A stretch of DNA of 54,529 nucleotides, taken from contig NZ_ML974132.1 in NCBI RefSeq assembly GCF_004143485.2, positions 311,034 to 365,562 on the forward strand. The letters are read 5' to 3'. The DNA is from Halorussus amylolyticus. Lineage in GTDB: Archaea; Halobacteriota; Halobacteria; Halobacteriales; Haladaptataceae. The notes below the pieces were generated by a model. The model worked only from the letters and a program-made list of their open reading frames with translations, made no database searches and was not told where the DNA came from. The position numbers and the translations under genes are program-made. The first letter of the stretch is position 1. Every line of letters begins with the position of its first letter. Below, piece after piece: positions 14,892 through 24,061 of this stretch.

Positions 14892-16982
14892 ATGGTTTCG
14901 TTCGAGATTCCCCAAGCCGCCCGCCGACGCTTCAGCTTCGGCCGCGTCGGAACGCTTCTCCTGTACGCAGTGCCGACCGCCGGACTCGCCGGACTCGCGG
15001 TTCCGTACCTCCTCGGATTCGAGACGCTGGCGATTCTGGCCACCTACATCGCGGTCCCGTGTCTCGTCGCGCCGGTGCTCTACTACTACGCGACCGGAAC
15101 CCCGGCGCGATACGACTCGGAACCACACCGGTCTGAGCGACGGGGCGAGACCGCAACGCGAGGGCACTCCGACCTCCGGACCGAGAAACTGTTGGCGTCG
15201 GCGTTCTTCGTCCTCCAAGCTATCGCGGTGTTCCTCCTCGTCTCGACGCCGGTTCGGCCGTACAGCTACTACGTGGTGGTCGCGCTGTCGGCTGGCGTCG
15301 TCCTCGCCCAGATTCTGTTCCTGTCGTCGTCGCACTGGCGCGCGATTCGGATTCTGTCTCAAATCGCCCTGCTGAACCTCAACGTCCTCTGGGGGGTCAC
15401 GTTCAAGTACAACTTCTACATCGGGCGCACCGACATCCTCGGCCACGCGTGGCTCGTCCAGAAGATTCTCCGGGCCGAGACGACCGTCGGGCAGTTCTCG
15501 GGGTTCTACCGGTCGTTCCCGCTCTGGCACGTCCTCGGGTCGATGGAACACTTGCTCGCCGGGTCGCCGTGGAAACCCCGGATGACGCTGTTCGCCATCA
15601 GCGGCCTGCTGTTCTGTTTCGCCGCAATCGGCGTCTTCCTCACCTCGATGTACGTGTTCGGTTCGTACAAGGTCGGACTGGTCGCCGCGCTCCTGACGTG
15701 TCTGCACCCCAACGCCATCGCGAACGGGATGTACGCGATTCCCCGGAGCGCGGCGTCGTTCTTCTTCGTGATACTCCTGTTGCTCTGGGTCAAAAACGAC
15801 AGGCGGTCGATACTCCTGTTCGCCGCGCTCACGATGGTCGTCGCGGCGTACCACACCGCCTCGCTCCCGTTCGTGTTCCTGATTCTGTCGGTCGAGTACG
15901 GGATTCGGAAGGTGGCCCTGCCCCGGGCCGACGACGTGGGGACCACCTATCGAGTGCTGGTGCTCGTCGCGGTAATTCAGGCGTTCTACTGGGTGTTCTT
16001 CGCGGACTACCTCATCAGGCACGTCCTCGGTGTGATGTTCCAGTCGAGCACTCCGGGCGCGATAAACTCGGGTATCATCGGCCAGCCGGTGACCGAACTC
16101 CTCAACTATCTCCATCACAGCATGTTTCTGATTCTCATCCTCGTCGGGGTGCTGACCGCGCTCACGACCGACCGACTCCGGGGTCGGGCGAAGGTCGTGA
16201 TGCTCTCGGCGCTCTGTCTCGCGGCGGTGACGTTCCCCGGCCCACAGCTCCTGCTCGGAAAGCTGGCCGAGTCGTTCAACATCCTCCGATTCGCCCAGTA
16301 CACCTACCCGTTCATGGCGATGGCTGGCGGCTACGGACTGGTGGCGCTCTACCGACGGACGGCGTCGGCCGGGCTGACGGGCACACAGATTCGCGCCATC
16401 GCGTTCGCCGTCTTCCTCCTCCTGTCGATGTTCACCGTCTCGAACGACTTCACCGCGTCCGACAATCCGCTGGTCGAGCGCCAGTTCTACACCTACTACG
16501 TCGCCGACTCCGAGGAGGAGAGCATGCAGACCATCGCGGGGATGAGTTCGGGTAACGTGCTGTCGGACTACGTCACCGAGCGGTATCTGTCCGCGTCACC
16601 CTACGAGCGGAAGGGTCGCGTGCTCGGGGTGAACGAGGACGCCGACCGGATGTACCTCGGGGGCGACGAGAACGTCGTGTTGGTCCGAGAAGGGGAACTC
16701 GAACGCCGGTCGGTCCAGTTGCGCCAGACCGACCGCTACCGCGACGATTCGGACTACCTCGGGTCGCTTCGGTACGTCGCGCCGACCGCCCCGGTGTGGA
16801 ATCAGACCGACGACCTCGACCGGGTGTTCGATTCGGGGAGCGTCGTGGGCTACAAGCAGTCCCCGGTGGTCGGGCCGCCCCGAAACGCGACGGTCGAGTC
16901 GTCGGCCCGAAATTCGACCGCCGAAAGCGCGCGACGAGACGCCGCTGGCGTCTCGTCGCGCGCGGTCGTGAACGCTCCCTGA
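14892..16982 (+). CDS. large multi-pass membrane protein, GT-C-like
   Basis: 696 residues from the ATG at 14892. About 12-13 membrane helices span residues 20-530, followed by a soluble domain of about 160 residues. An acidic motif early in the membrane part (NFYIGRTDILGHAWLVQKIL) and a position among glycan genes fit a GT-C glycosyltransferase or oligosaccharyl/mannosyl transferase-like protein. No family signature is certain, so a polysaccharide polymerase is also possible. The C-terminal tail (about 655-696) is disordered and contains a 17-bp inverted repeat. A TATA-like T-rich element (14847-14855) lies upstream. Confidence 0.75.
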   Translation: MVSFEIPQAARRRFSFGRVGTLLLYAVPTAGLAGLAVPYLLGFETLAILATYIAVPCLVAPVLYYYATGTPARYDSEPHRSERRGETATRGHSDLRTEKLLASAFFVLQAIAVFLLVSTPVRPYSYYVVVALSAGVVLAQILFLSSSHWRAIRILSQIALLNLNVLWGVTFKYNFYIGRTDILGHAWLVQKILRAETTVGQFSGFYRSFPLWHVLGSMEHLLAGSPWKPRMTLFAISGLLFCFAAIGVFLTSMYVFGSYKVGLVAALLTCLHPNAIANGMYAIPRSAASFFFVILLLLWVKNDRRSILLFAALTMVVAAYHTASLPFVFLILSVEYGIRKVALPRADDVGTTYRVLVLVAVIQAFYWVFFADYLIRHVLGVMFQSSTPGAINSGIIGQPVTELLNYLHHSMFLILILVGVLTALTTDRLRGRAKVVMLSALCLAAVTFPGPQLLLGKLAESFNILRFAQYTYPFMAMAGGYGLVALYRRTASAGLTGTQIRAIAFAVFLLLSMFTVSNDFTASDNPLVERQFYTYYVADSEEESMQTIAGMSSGNVLSDYVTERYLSASPYERKGRVLGVNEDADRMYLGGDENVVLVREGELERRSVQLRQTDRYRDDSDYLGSLRYVAPTAPVWNQTDDLDRVFDSGSVVGYKQSPVVGPPRNATVESSARNSTAESARRDAAGVSSRAVVNAP
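16927..16963. repeat. perfect inverted repeat, 17-bp arms, 3-nt loop
   Basis: Arms are 16927-16943 and 16947-16963 around GCT, in the last 20 codons of the 14892 gene (ARRDAAGVSSRAV). It could act as a hairpin at the transcript end. Confidence 0.9.
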
Positions 16983-17032
16983 ATCGCCTGCGAACCTCCT
17001 GACCGCCTGCGAACTTCCCGACCGCCCGGACC

Positions 17033-17593
17033 CTACTGCGACGAGAGTCGGTGCACGACCCAGTTGTGAACCGTCTTGAGAACACTCACTCCGGGCGTCC
17101 CGTCGAGAACCCAGAGACCGACCACCGCGAGCGCGCCGAGCAGTTCGACCCCGGTGAACGCCGTCACCGAGAACGACCGCAGATGGCCGACGAAGGACGG
17201 TCTGGTGGTGTACTCGATTGCGGGCACGACCGGCCACAGCAGAAATCCCAGTTCCCCGTACTCGCCCGCGAGGAGCGGAAACACTGCGTCGCCCGCGATG
17301 TGAGTGAGGTAGCCCACCGCGAACGCGTCGGCGACCGCCGTCCGATTTCGGCGCCGGAGGACCAATCCGACCGCACCCACGACGAGCGCGGCCACCAGAA
17401 GCGAGTGTGTCAGCGACCGGCCGTTCGGCAGGACGCCGAGCGTCCACGCCAGCGGCTTGTCCACGAGGTCGGGAAACTGGGTTCCGAACGCGAGCGCGAC
17501 GGTCGGCAGGCTCTCGGGCGCTCGTCGCGTGCGCACGCGAACCAAAATCGAGTACGAGAGATACCCCACGGCCAGATGCCCCCACGGCCACAT
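17033..17593 (-). CDS. membrane-bound metal-dependent hydrolase (YdjM/DUF457-like)
   Basis: 186 residues. The start MWPWGHLAVGYLSYS holds the first conserved His. FPDLVDKPL, LTHSLLVAAL and GYLTHIAGDAVFP supply the Asp/His pattern of the DUF457/YdjM family. About four membrane helices are seen. Family members are called membrane-bound metal-dependent hydrolases, with unknown substrate. It is convergent with the large membrane protein gene and divergent from the sugar-dehydrogenase operon. Confidence 0.85.
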   Translation of the reverse strand: MWPWGHLAVGYLSYSILVRVRTRRAPESLPTVALAFGTQFPDLVDKPLAWTLGVLPNGRSLTHSLLVAALVVGAVGLVLRRRNRTAVADAFAVGYLTHIAGDAVFPLLAGEYGELGFLLWPVVPAIEYTTRPSFVGHLRSFSVTAFTGVELLGALAVVGLWVLDGTPGVSVLKTVHNWVVHRLSSQ

Positions 17594-17660
17594 GAGGACT
17601 CGTTCGCGGCGTACGCAGTTAGTCTCTGGGGGGCTGAACGCTCGGACCGGAGTCCGAGTC

Positions 17661-17694
17661 GCTCGACCCGCTCCGCACGCGGAGCGGGTCGAGC
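17661..17694. repeat. perfect inverted repeat, 16-bp arms, 2-nt loop
   Basis: Arms are 17661-17676 and 17679-17694 around AC, in a divergent intergenic region and directly after a 7-bp hairpin (17641-17658). Confidence 0.9.
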
Positions 17695-17729
17695 GTCGTC
17701 CGGACTTACCGGCGCGTAATCCGGCTTAC

Positions 17730-17750
17730 CGCCGTTTCCCGGCGTTTTTT
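17730..17750 (+). terminator. hairpin followed by T6
   Basis: CGCCG (17730-17734) pairs with CGGCG (17740-17744) and is followed directly by six T. It looks like an intrinsic terminator on the plus strand, yet no annotated gene reads into it. This hints at a short upstream RNA. Confidence 0.45.
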
Positions 17751-18004
17751 CCGGCCTTACCGGAATCGTAGGCGGTGACAGTCGAATCTCGGGGACACCC
17801 TAACTCCGAACGCGGGAATCGTAGGCGAACCGTACCTCTTGAAAAGTACGTGGGATTATATTGAACATTCCTGCGTTTATATCCGAGGCTCCGATGAACG
17901 ACAGTCCAGCTTATGACGGCTGTCTCACAGCACGCTCGAACCGGCAGTGACCATTATCCTCGGCCTGAATCGCGTTCGAACGCAATCCTTAACGGAGGCG
18001 TAAA

Positions 18005-19405
18005 ATGAGCGAGGAACGCGACCGAATCGGCGAGCGCGGAGGCGACGCTCGCGGTTCGCGCGTAAACTGCGTCGTCGGACTCGGGTACGTAGGCCTGACG
18101 GTCGCGGTCGCGCTCGACCGCGCGGGGTATCCGACCGTCGGCTACGACATCGACACGGAGAAAATCCGCGAACTGAACGCCGGTCGCGACCCGACCGGGG
18201 AGTTCGGCGACGACGCCATCGCCGCGAGCGACATCTCGTTCACCGACTCCCCGACGGACATCGAGCGCGCGAAATACGTTCACGTCGCCCTCCCGACGCC
18301 GATTGACGAGACGGCGAGACCCGACCTGAGCGGACTCGAAGTCGCGAGCGAGACCATCGGACGCCACCTCGCCGACGACGCGGTCGTCGTGTACGAATCC
18401 ACGCTCTACCCCGGCGCGACCCGCGAGCGATTGCGGCCCGCGCTCGAACGCGGCGCGACAGCGGGGAACGGCGCGACGTTCCGGGTCGGCTACTCGCCCG
18501 AGCGAATCGTGCCGGGCACCGCCCGAACCACGACCAACGTCACGAAGGTCGTCGGTGCTGAGGACGACGAGACGCGCGCCGAACTCGAAGTCCTGTTCGA
18601 CGATATGGTGGGTGGCGACGTCTACCCGGTCGAGAGCATCGAAATCGCGGAGGCCGCCAAGTGCATCGAGAACGTCCAGCGCGACGTCAACATCGCGCTG
18701 ATGAACGAGTTCGCGCAGGGGTGTCGCGAACTCGACTTCGACCTCGACCCCCACGCGGTCCTCGACGCCGCCGGTACCAAGTGGAACTTCCACCGGTACG
18801 AACCCGGACTGGTCGGCGGCCACTGCATTCCGGTAGACCCCCACTACCTCCGCCACAAGTTCGAGCAGTCGGGCTACGTCCCCCAGCTAATCCGGTCTGC
18901 CCGAACCGTGAACCAAGGGATGTCGGGGTACGTCTGCTCGCTCGTCGTCGACGCGCTCGAAACCGCGCGGGCCGAGACCCGACTCGTCGAGAGTTCCGGA
19001 ATCGCGGAGGGGTCCGGCACCGCGAGCGCGGCGTCAGAAGCCCCGTTCGGGGCGCGAGCGCTGCTGCTCGGATTCACTTACAAACCGAACGTCGGTGACG
19101 TGCGAAACTCCGCGGTTCAGGACGTCGCGGAGGGATTGAGTCGGCGCGGCATCGAAGTCGTGGGCCACGACCCGCACTTCGACGCCGAAACCGTCCCGGA
19201 GACGTTCGACTTCGAGGTGCAGTCGTCGGTGGACTTCGACGACGTAGACTGCGCGGTCGTGCTGGCCGCCCACGACGAAATCCGCGACTACGACCTCGAA
19301 CGGATGGCCGACGAGATGGCCGACGACCCTGTACTGGTGGACGTCGGGAACGGATTCGACCCCGACGAAGCGACCGCGCACGGATTCACCTACCGGAGGC
19401 TGTGA
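18005..19405 (+). CDS. nucleotide sugar dehydrogenase (UDP-GlcNAc/ManNAc-type)
   Basis: 466 residues. It oxidises C6 of a nucleotide sugar to a uronic acid using two NAD+. The Rossmann motif GLGYVGLTVA is at about 24-33. EAAKCIENVQRD carries the catalytic Lys. The active-site Cys is in GGHCIPVDP (about 274-282). The C-terminal UDP-binding domain begins near LGFTYKPNVGDVRNS. It resembles the WecC/TviB group more than UDP-glucose dehydrogenase. First gene of a tight operon (1-nt gap, then 4-nt overlaps). It supplies uronic acid for the surface polymer. Confidence 0.9.
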   Translation: MSEERDRIGERGGDARGSRVNCVVGLGYVGLTVAVALDRAGYPTVGYDIDTEKIRELNAGRDPTGEFGDDAIAASDISFTDSPTDIERAKYVHVALPTPIDETARPDLSGLEVASETIGRHLADDAVVVYESTLYPGATRERLRPALERGATAGNGATFRVGYSPERIVPGTARTTTNVTKVVGAEDDETRAELEVLFDDMVGGDVYPVESIEIAEAAKCIENVQRDVNIALMNEFAQGCRELDFDLDPHAVLDAAGTKWNFHRYEPGLVGGHCIPVDPHYLRHKFEQSGYVPQLIRSARTVNQGMSGYVCSLVVDALETARAETRLVESSGIAEGSGTASAASEAPFGARALLLGFTYKPNVGDVRNSAVQDVAEGLSRRGIEVVGHDPHFDAETVPETFDFEVQSSVDFDDVDCAVVLAAHDEIRDYDLERMADEMADDPVLVDVGNGFDPDEATAHGFTYRRL

Positions 19406-19406
19406 C

Positions 19407-20537
19407 GTGTACCGAGAGCACACCATCGGGGTCGTCGTCCCCGCGTACAACGAGGCGTCGTTCGTCGGTGGCGTCGTCCGCGACCTGCCGGATTTCGTGG
19501 ACCGAATCTACGCCGTGGACGACGCTTCGACCGACGCGACGTGGGACGCGATTCGCCGCGTTTCGGCCGAGGTAGCCGAGACGGAGAGCGAGTCGAGACG
19601 CGACGGCGCCGACCGAATCGCGGTCACCGACGGCTTCGGTCGCCTCTCGGCCGACCGCCACGTCGCGGCGTACGAGACCGAGGGCCGCGTCACTCGCATC
19701 AGACACGCCGAGAACAGGGGCGCGGGCGGCGCGATACAGACGGGCTACCTCGCCGCGCTCTCCGACGACATCGACGTGATAGCGACTATCGACGGCGACG
19801 GACAGATGGACGCCAGCCTCTTGCCTCGCCTGCTCGACCCCATCGTGGCGGGGCGGGCGGAGTACGCGAAGGGGAACCGATTCGCCGACACCGCGCGGGT
19901 CGTGTCCGAGATGCCGCCGTTTCGGCTGTTCGGCAACGTCCTCTTGACTGGTCTGACTCGCGTGGCGACCGGGTATTGGGGACTGTCGGACCCCCAAAAC
20001 GGCTTCACCGCCGCCTCGCGCGAGGCGCTCCTCGCGGCCGACGTCGAGAGCCTCTGGGAGTACTACGGCTACATGAATCAGCTGATGGCCCGACTCAACG
20101 CCGAGGGCGTTCGCATCGCCGACGTGCCGGTGCCGACCACCTACGGCGACGAGGAGAGCGGCATCGACTACTCCCAGTACATCCGAAAGGTGTCGTGGCT
20201 CCTCGTCGCCTCACTGGCCGCGCGACTCCGACCCGGTCGGGGCGACCGACTCGTCTCGCCGGTCGCGGTCGGCTATCTCGTCGGGACGCTGGCGACCCTC
20301 GCCGGAGTCGGGCGGACTCTCCGGTTAGCGGGGCGAAACGGCGGCGGCTCTGGCGAATCCGGACGCGGCGGACGTCGATTACTGCTCGCGGGTCTGGTCG
20401 GATTCCTCGCGGGGGTCGCGTTCGACACCGCCGAGGGTCCGGTCGTCGTTGACGAACCCTCGGGTGCGGCGAGCGAAGCACCCGACACCGGGGACGAACC
20501 CCGGTCGGTCGCCGCGACCGACGGAGGGCGCGAATGA
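19407..20537 (+). CDS. glycosyltransferase family 2, polyprenyl-phosphate type
   Basis: 376 residues from a GTG at 19407, one base after the preceding stop, with GGAGG about 8 nt upstream. The GT-A core has VVVPAYNEASFVGGVV, VDDASTD (about 36-42), TIDGDGQMD (the DxD site, about 130) and a KGNRF motif, as in dolichyl-phosphate glycosyltransferases such as AglJ. Two hydrophobic segments near 285-300 and 330-345 anchor it to the membrane. The polar tail contains short hairpin-forming repeats. Predicted to load the first sugar on a dolichol carrier. Confidence 0.88.
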   Translation: MYREHTIGVVVPAYNEASFVGGVVRDLPDFVDRIYAVDDASTDATWDAIRRVSAEVAETESESRRDGADRIAVTDGFGRLSADRHVAAYETEGRVTRIRHAENRGAGGAIQTGYLAALSDDIDVIATIDGDGQMDASLLPRLLDPIVAGRAEYAKGNRFADTARVVSEMPPFRLFGNVLLTGLTRVATGYWGLSDPQNGFTAASREALLAADVESLWEYYGYMNQLMARLNAEGVRIADVPVPTTYGDEESGIDYSQYIRKVSWLLVASLAARLRPGRGDRLVSPVAVGYLVGTLATLAGVGRTLRLAGRNGGGSGESGRGGRRLLLAGLVGFLAGVAFDTAEGPVVVDEPSGAASEAPDTGDEPRSVAATDGGRE

Positions 20538-21655
20538 CCGTCGAACCGACCGAGTCGGTCGAACCGACCGACTCGGCCGCGGGGCGCGCCGACAGGGCCG
20601 ACCCGCCCACGGTCACGTTCACGGTGACCCATCCCCACGACGCCCACCTGTTTCGCCACGCCATCGCGGAACTCTCGGCCGCGGGCTACCGAATCTACGT
20701 GTTCGCCCGCGAGAAGGAGATGGCGGTCGAACTGCTGAAGGCGTACGACATTCCGCACATGGTGCTGTCGGGCGACCACACCTCGAAGGGCGGTCTCATC
20801 AAGAGTTGGCTCACGTTCGAGTACAATCTGCTCCGGCAGGTCCGGGCGCTCGACCCCGACCTGATGGTCGCCGAGGTCGGGGTCGCCACCTCGCAGGTGT
20901 CGGCCATCCTCGGCGTGGACAGCCTCGTGTTCGTGGACGCCGAACACGCCACGCTCCAGAACCGACTCGCGTTCCCGTTCGCCGACCGCATCTGCACCTC
21001 GCGGTGCTTCTGGGACGAAATCGGCTCGAAGCAGGTCCGGTACGACGGCTATCAGGAACTGGCGTACCTCCACCCCGACAGATTCGACCCCGACCCGGCG
21101 GTCCTCGACGAGGCGGGTCTCTCCGAGGACGACACCTTCGTCGTGCTTCGAGCGGTGGGATGGAACGCGGCCCACGACATCGGTGGGAGCGGGTTCGACG
21201 GTCTCGAAGCCGTCGTCTCCGACCTCGAATCGACCGGCGCGGAGGTCGTCATCACGTCCGAGGAACCGCTTCCCGACCACCTCGAACCGTATCGGGTATC
21301 GGTCGCGTCCCACCGGATGCACGACCTGATGTACTACGCCGACCTCTACGTCGGCGAGAGTCCGACGATGGCGACCGAGAGCGCGGTTCTCGGCACGCCG
21401 GCCATCTACGTCTCCACGATTCGGATGGGGTACACCGAGGACATCGAGGAGCGGTACGGCCTGCTGTTCAACTACTCGGGCGAAGACCGCCAGATGCGCG
21501 CGCTCAGCAAGGCGAAAGCGATTCTGACCGACTCCGACCCCGAGGAGTGGGCCGAGAAGCGACGCCGACTCCTCGCGGACAACAGGGACACGACGGACGT
21601 CATCGTCGAACAGGTCCGGGAGATGGTCGGCGACACGCGGGGTGACGACTCGTGA
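20534..21655 (+). CDS. DUF354 family protein, UDP-GlcNAc 2-epimerase/GT-B-like
   Basis: 373 residues, starting by ATGA overlap with the GT2 gene. After a Thr/Ser/Asp-rich 30-residue extension comes a GT-B-like fold: FTVTHPHDAHLFRHAI, a first Rossmann domain with LVFVDAEHATLQNR, and the C-terminal donor-site-like YYADLYVGESPTMATESA with PAIYVST. DUF354 proteins are found in archaeal polysaccharide loci and resemble WecB/Alg13-type enzymes. The exact reaction is unknown. A 12-bp inverted repeat (20550-20576) occupies the N-terminal extension. Confidence 0.85.
   Translation: MTVEPTESVEPTDSAAGRADRADPPTVTFTVTHPHDAHLFRHAIAELSAAGYRIYVFAREKEMAVELLKAYDIPHMVLSGDHTSKGGLIKSWLTFEYNLLRQVRALDPDLMVAEVGVATSQVSAILGVDSLVFVDAEHATLQNRLAFPFADRICTSRCFWDEIGSKQVRYDGYQELAYLHPDRFDPDPAVLDEAGLSEDDTFVVLRAVGWNAAHDIGGSGFDGLEAVVSDLESTGAEVVITSEEPLPDHLEPYRVSVASHRMHDLMYYADLYVGESPTMATESAVLGTPAIYVSTIRMGYTEDIEERYGLLFNYSGEDRQMRALSKAKAILTDSDPEEWAEKRRRLLADNRDTTDVIVEQVREMVGDTRGDDS
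20550..20576. repeat. perfect inverted repeat, 12-bp arms, 3-nt loop
   Basis: Arms are 20550-20561 and 20565-20576 around AAC, in the unconserved N-terminal extension of the DUF354 gene (TESVEPTDS). Confidence 0.8.
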
Positions 21656-22512
21656 AGCCAGCGCTGACGGCACCGACGCCGACCGACACGGCGTGCATCA
21701 CGCTCGACCTCGAAGACAACTGGGACTTCGAGTCGCCCGACCTCCGGTATCTCGTCTTCGACCACCTCGACGAGTACGTCGCGCTGCTCGACCGACTCGA
21801 CGTGCCGCTGACCGTGTTCGTCGTGGGGCAGGTCCTCGAAGACCGGCCCGAAGCCGTGCGGCGACTCGACGACGAACTCGACGCGGAGTTTCACCTCCAC
21901 TCCTACCAGCACGACATGCACAACGAGGTCAGCCTCGAAGCCGAGGTTCGGAAGGGGACGCGGGCGTTCGAGGAGGTCCTCGGGCGCGACCCCGACGGCT
22001 ACCGCGCGCCCCGATTCATCGTGAACGACGGCGACCTTTCGACGCTCTCGGACGCGGGATTCGCGTTCGACAGCAGCATCTGCCCGTCGTACCGACCGGG
22101 GGTGTACAACAATCTCGACCTGCCGACGCGACCGTACTACCCGGCGGAAGCTCCCGGCCTGCTCGAACTCCCGGTCTCGGTCCACCCGCGACTCAAGATT
22201 CCGTTCGAGCAGAGCTACCTCCGACTGTTCGGCGAACCGTATCTGCGACTCCTGGAGCGGTCGGCGCTCCCCGACCTGCTCGTGTTCAACTCCCACCTCC
22301 ACGACTACTTCCACACGGCGGCCCACGACAATCTGGGTCGGATTCGCCAGTTCGCGTTCAAGCGCAACATCGACCGGTCGCCCGAGACGTTCGAGCGATT
22401 CGTGGGCCTGCTCAGGGAACGAGGCTACCGGTTTCGAAAGCTCGGTGACGTGAGCGACGAGATACGAACGCCCGACTCCGCCGCGAGAGCAGAGTCGGCT
22501 CCGGTCGAATAG
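21652..22512 (+). CDS. polysaccharide deacetylase family protein
   Basis: 286 residues from a GTG that overlaps the preceding stop (GTGA). The NodB-type core shows LDLEDNWDFE (first motif with the metal Asp), FHLHSYQHDMHN (His pair), GYRAPRF (motif 3) and a late FNSHLHDY motif. It removes N- or O-acetyl groups from a polymer or lipid-linked sugar. No signal peptide is present, so it probably acts in the cytoplasm on a precursor. Last gene of the 18005 operon. Confidence 0.88.
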   Translation: MKPALTAPTPTDTACITLDLEDNWDFESPDLRYLVFDHLDEYVALLDRLDVPLTVFVVGQVLEDRPEAVRRLDDELDAEFHLHSYQHDMHNEVSLEAEVRKGTRAFEEVLGRDPDGYRAPRFIVNDGDLSTLSDAGFAFDSSICPSYRPGVYNNLDLPTRPYYPAEAPGLLELPVSVHPRLKIPFEQSYLRLFGEPYLRLLERSALPDLLVFNSHLHDYFHTAAHDNLGRIRQFAFKRNIDRSPETFERFVGLLRERGYRFRKLGDVSDEIRTPDSAARAESAPVE

Positions 22513-22585
22513 CTCGGCTTCCGGCGGGAACTGTCCCCGTCCGAACGCTTTACTTCGTGAGTAGCGTACCAGTTCCGGGGAGTGG

Positions 22586-24019
22586 ATGTCACCTGATATT
22601 ACGCGGCGTGAGCTACTGGGGTACGGAGTCACTGGCGGGGTCGGGGTCGGTCTCGTGGCGCTCGCGAGCGCCCAGCTCGGCCAACAGTCGGACGGTCCGA
22701 CGACTGGAAACGGTACCGAAACGACGGCCGGGGGCGGCAACGAAACGACGACTGCGAGCGAAACCACGACCGAGAGCGTCGATGCTCCCGAGATTTCTGT
22801 CGAAGAGGTCGTCCGAGTCGGCGAATCGAGATACGAGGTCACGTTCGGCTACGCGATGCCCGAAGATGCCACGGTCGAGCGAAGCCGGTTCGTCTCCGGA
22901 AACGCGTCGAACGACCCGCCTCAAGCGTTGGAACCGGGACGTCACACCTTCACCGTCGAGTGGAAACTCAACGGCGACAACGAGACGCTCGCGTGGGAGG
23001 TCCGACTCCGTGAGGGCGACGATGCGTTCCGAGCCAAGACACCGACGGCGGCGGTCGTCCGCGACAACTGGACGCTGAGCCTCGACCAGTTGCAGGCGAG
23101 GTTCGACCAGTTCGCCCCGACCGACATCACCGTGGTCACCGACCCGGGGATGAAACAGACGATGCGGATGGCCAACGACCGAGGCAAAGCGGCGTTCACT
23201 GTCCGAGAGAGCGGTCGAGTCGTCTACGAGGAGAACGGCACGTGGTGGGACGTTGGAGCGAGCGCGAGCGAGATGATGCCGCCCGAGATGGGCGGCGCGG
23301 ACGGGTTCGGCGACGGCGACGAGAACGACCAGTACACGTTCACCTTCTCGAACTCGCCGTACGACGGGAGCCAGCGGATGACCCACATTTTGAACGAGGG
23401 GGAGCACTGGGGCGCGAACGTCTTCTACTACTTTCCCGAACACGACCAGGGCGGTGCCGGACTCGACTCCGCCCAACCGGACGAAGTGTACAGCAGGATT
23501 CGGGTTCGGTTCGAGTCCGACTGGGTGCAGCGAAACGACGGTGACACGTGTAAAATATACTGGGCTGGCTGCAATCTGAGCGCGGGTCGCGCAGGGAGCG
23601 CAGGCTACGCGCCTTCCGGCGACGACGGCTGGAGCGTCAGAATCTACACTCGCGGTCCGTCCGACGACGGGACGGTGTCGCTCGGGTCGTACGTGTATCA
23701 CTTAGACCAGAACGGGAATTTCGGGTCGCTGTGGGACTGGTCGTCCGAGGCCGAAATCGGCGAGTGGCACCAGATAGACACCTACGTCAGACTCAACTCC
23801 GTGACCGACGGGTCGGCCGAGCGCGACGGTGTCGTCCGAATGTGGCTGAACGGGTCGCTCGAAGACGAGCACACCGACGTTCGGTGGCGGACCACGGAGG
23901 ACCTCGGCTTCGACAGGCTCGGGCCGGGGTCCTACTGGGGCGGGTCTGAGGTCTCCCCGCGGAACAACAGGGTCAAGTACAACGATTTTCAGGTCAACGT
24001 CGGGTCGGAAGGCCTGTAA
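22586..24019 (+). CDS. Tat-exported polysaccharide-lyase-like protein
   Basis: 477 residues. The signal ITRRELLGYG plus hydrophobic helix (about 6-31) is a twin-arginine signal. A Thr/Asn-rich linker follows, then a beta-sandwich of about 100 residues (SVEEVVRVGESRYEVTFGYA). The C-terminal 230 residues form a lyase-like jelly roll (FYYFPEHDQGG, VRFESDWVQRNDGDTCKIYW, WHQIDTYVRLNS) related to the protein at 13544. It should act outside the cell on an acidic glycan, perhaps for release or trimming of the cell's own polymer. Confidence 0.75.
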   Translation: MSPDITRRELLGYGVTGGVGVGLVALASAQLGQQSDGPTTGNGTETTAGGGNETTTASETTTESVDAPEISVEEVVRVGESRYEVTFGYAMPEDATVERSRFVSGNASNDPPQALEPGRHTFTVEWKLNGDNETLAWEVRLREGDDAFRAKTPTAAVVRDNWTLSLDQLQARFDQFAPTDITVVTDPGMKQTMRMANDRGKAAFTVRESGRVVYEENGTWWDVGASASEMMPPEMGGADGFGDGDENDQYTFTFSNSPYDGSQRMTHILNEGEHWGANVFYYFPEHDQGGAGLDSAQPDEVYSRIRVRFESDWVQRNDGDTCKIYWAGCNLSAGRAGSAGYAPSGDDGWSVRIYTRGPSDDGTVSLGSYVYHLDQNGNFGSLWDWSSEAEIGEWHQIDTYVRLNSVTDGSAERDGVVRMWLNGSLEDEHTDVRWRTTEDLGFDRLGPGSYWGGSEVSPRNNRVKYNDFQVNVGSEGL

Positions 24020-24061
24020 TTGGGTCGTTCGTCGAGCGCGAAAACGCAGTTCCTCCGCGAG

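Larger units (their letters stand above)
17594..18004. other. intergenic region with tandem hairpins and short repeats
   Basis: About 410 bases. It holds hairpins at 17641-17658 (7 bp) and 17661-17694 (16 bp), three copies of a TCCGG-TTACCGG-like motif (17699-17713, 17719-17732, 17750-17763), a hairpin with T-run (17730-17750), a 13-bp direct repeat GGAATCGTAGGCG (17762-17774 and 17814-17826) and AT-rich promoter-like boxes (17855-17860, 17875-17882). No protein gene is supported. A small plus-strand RNA ending at the T-run is possible. Confidence 0.45.

Noticed and set aside
17894-17950. 18-codon ORF ahead of the nucleotide sugar dehydrogenase
   Set aside because: It has a stop-bounded short frame without a ribosome site, conserved motif or promoter spacing.
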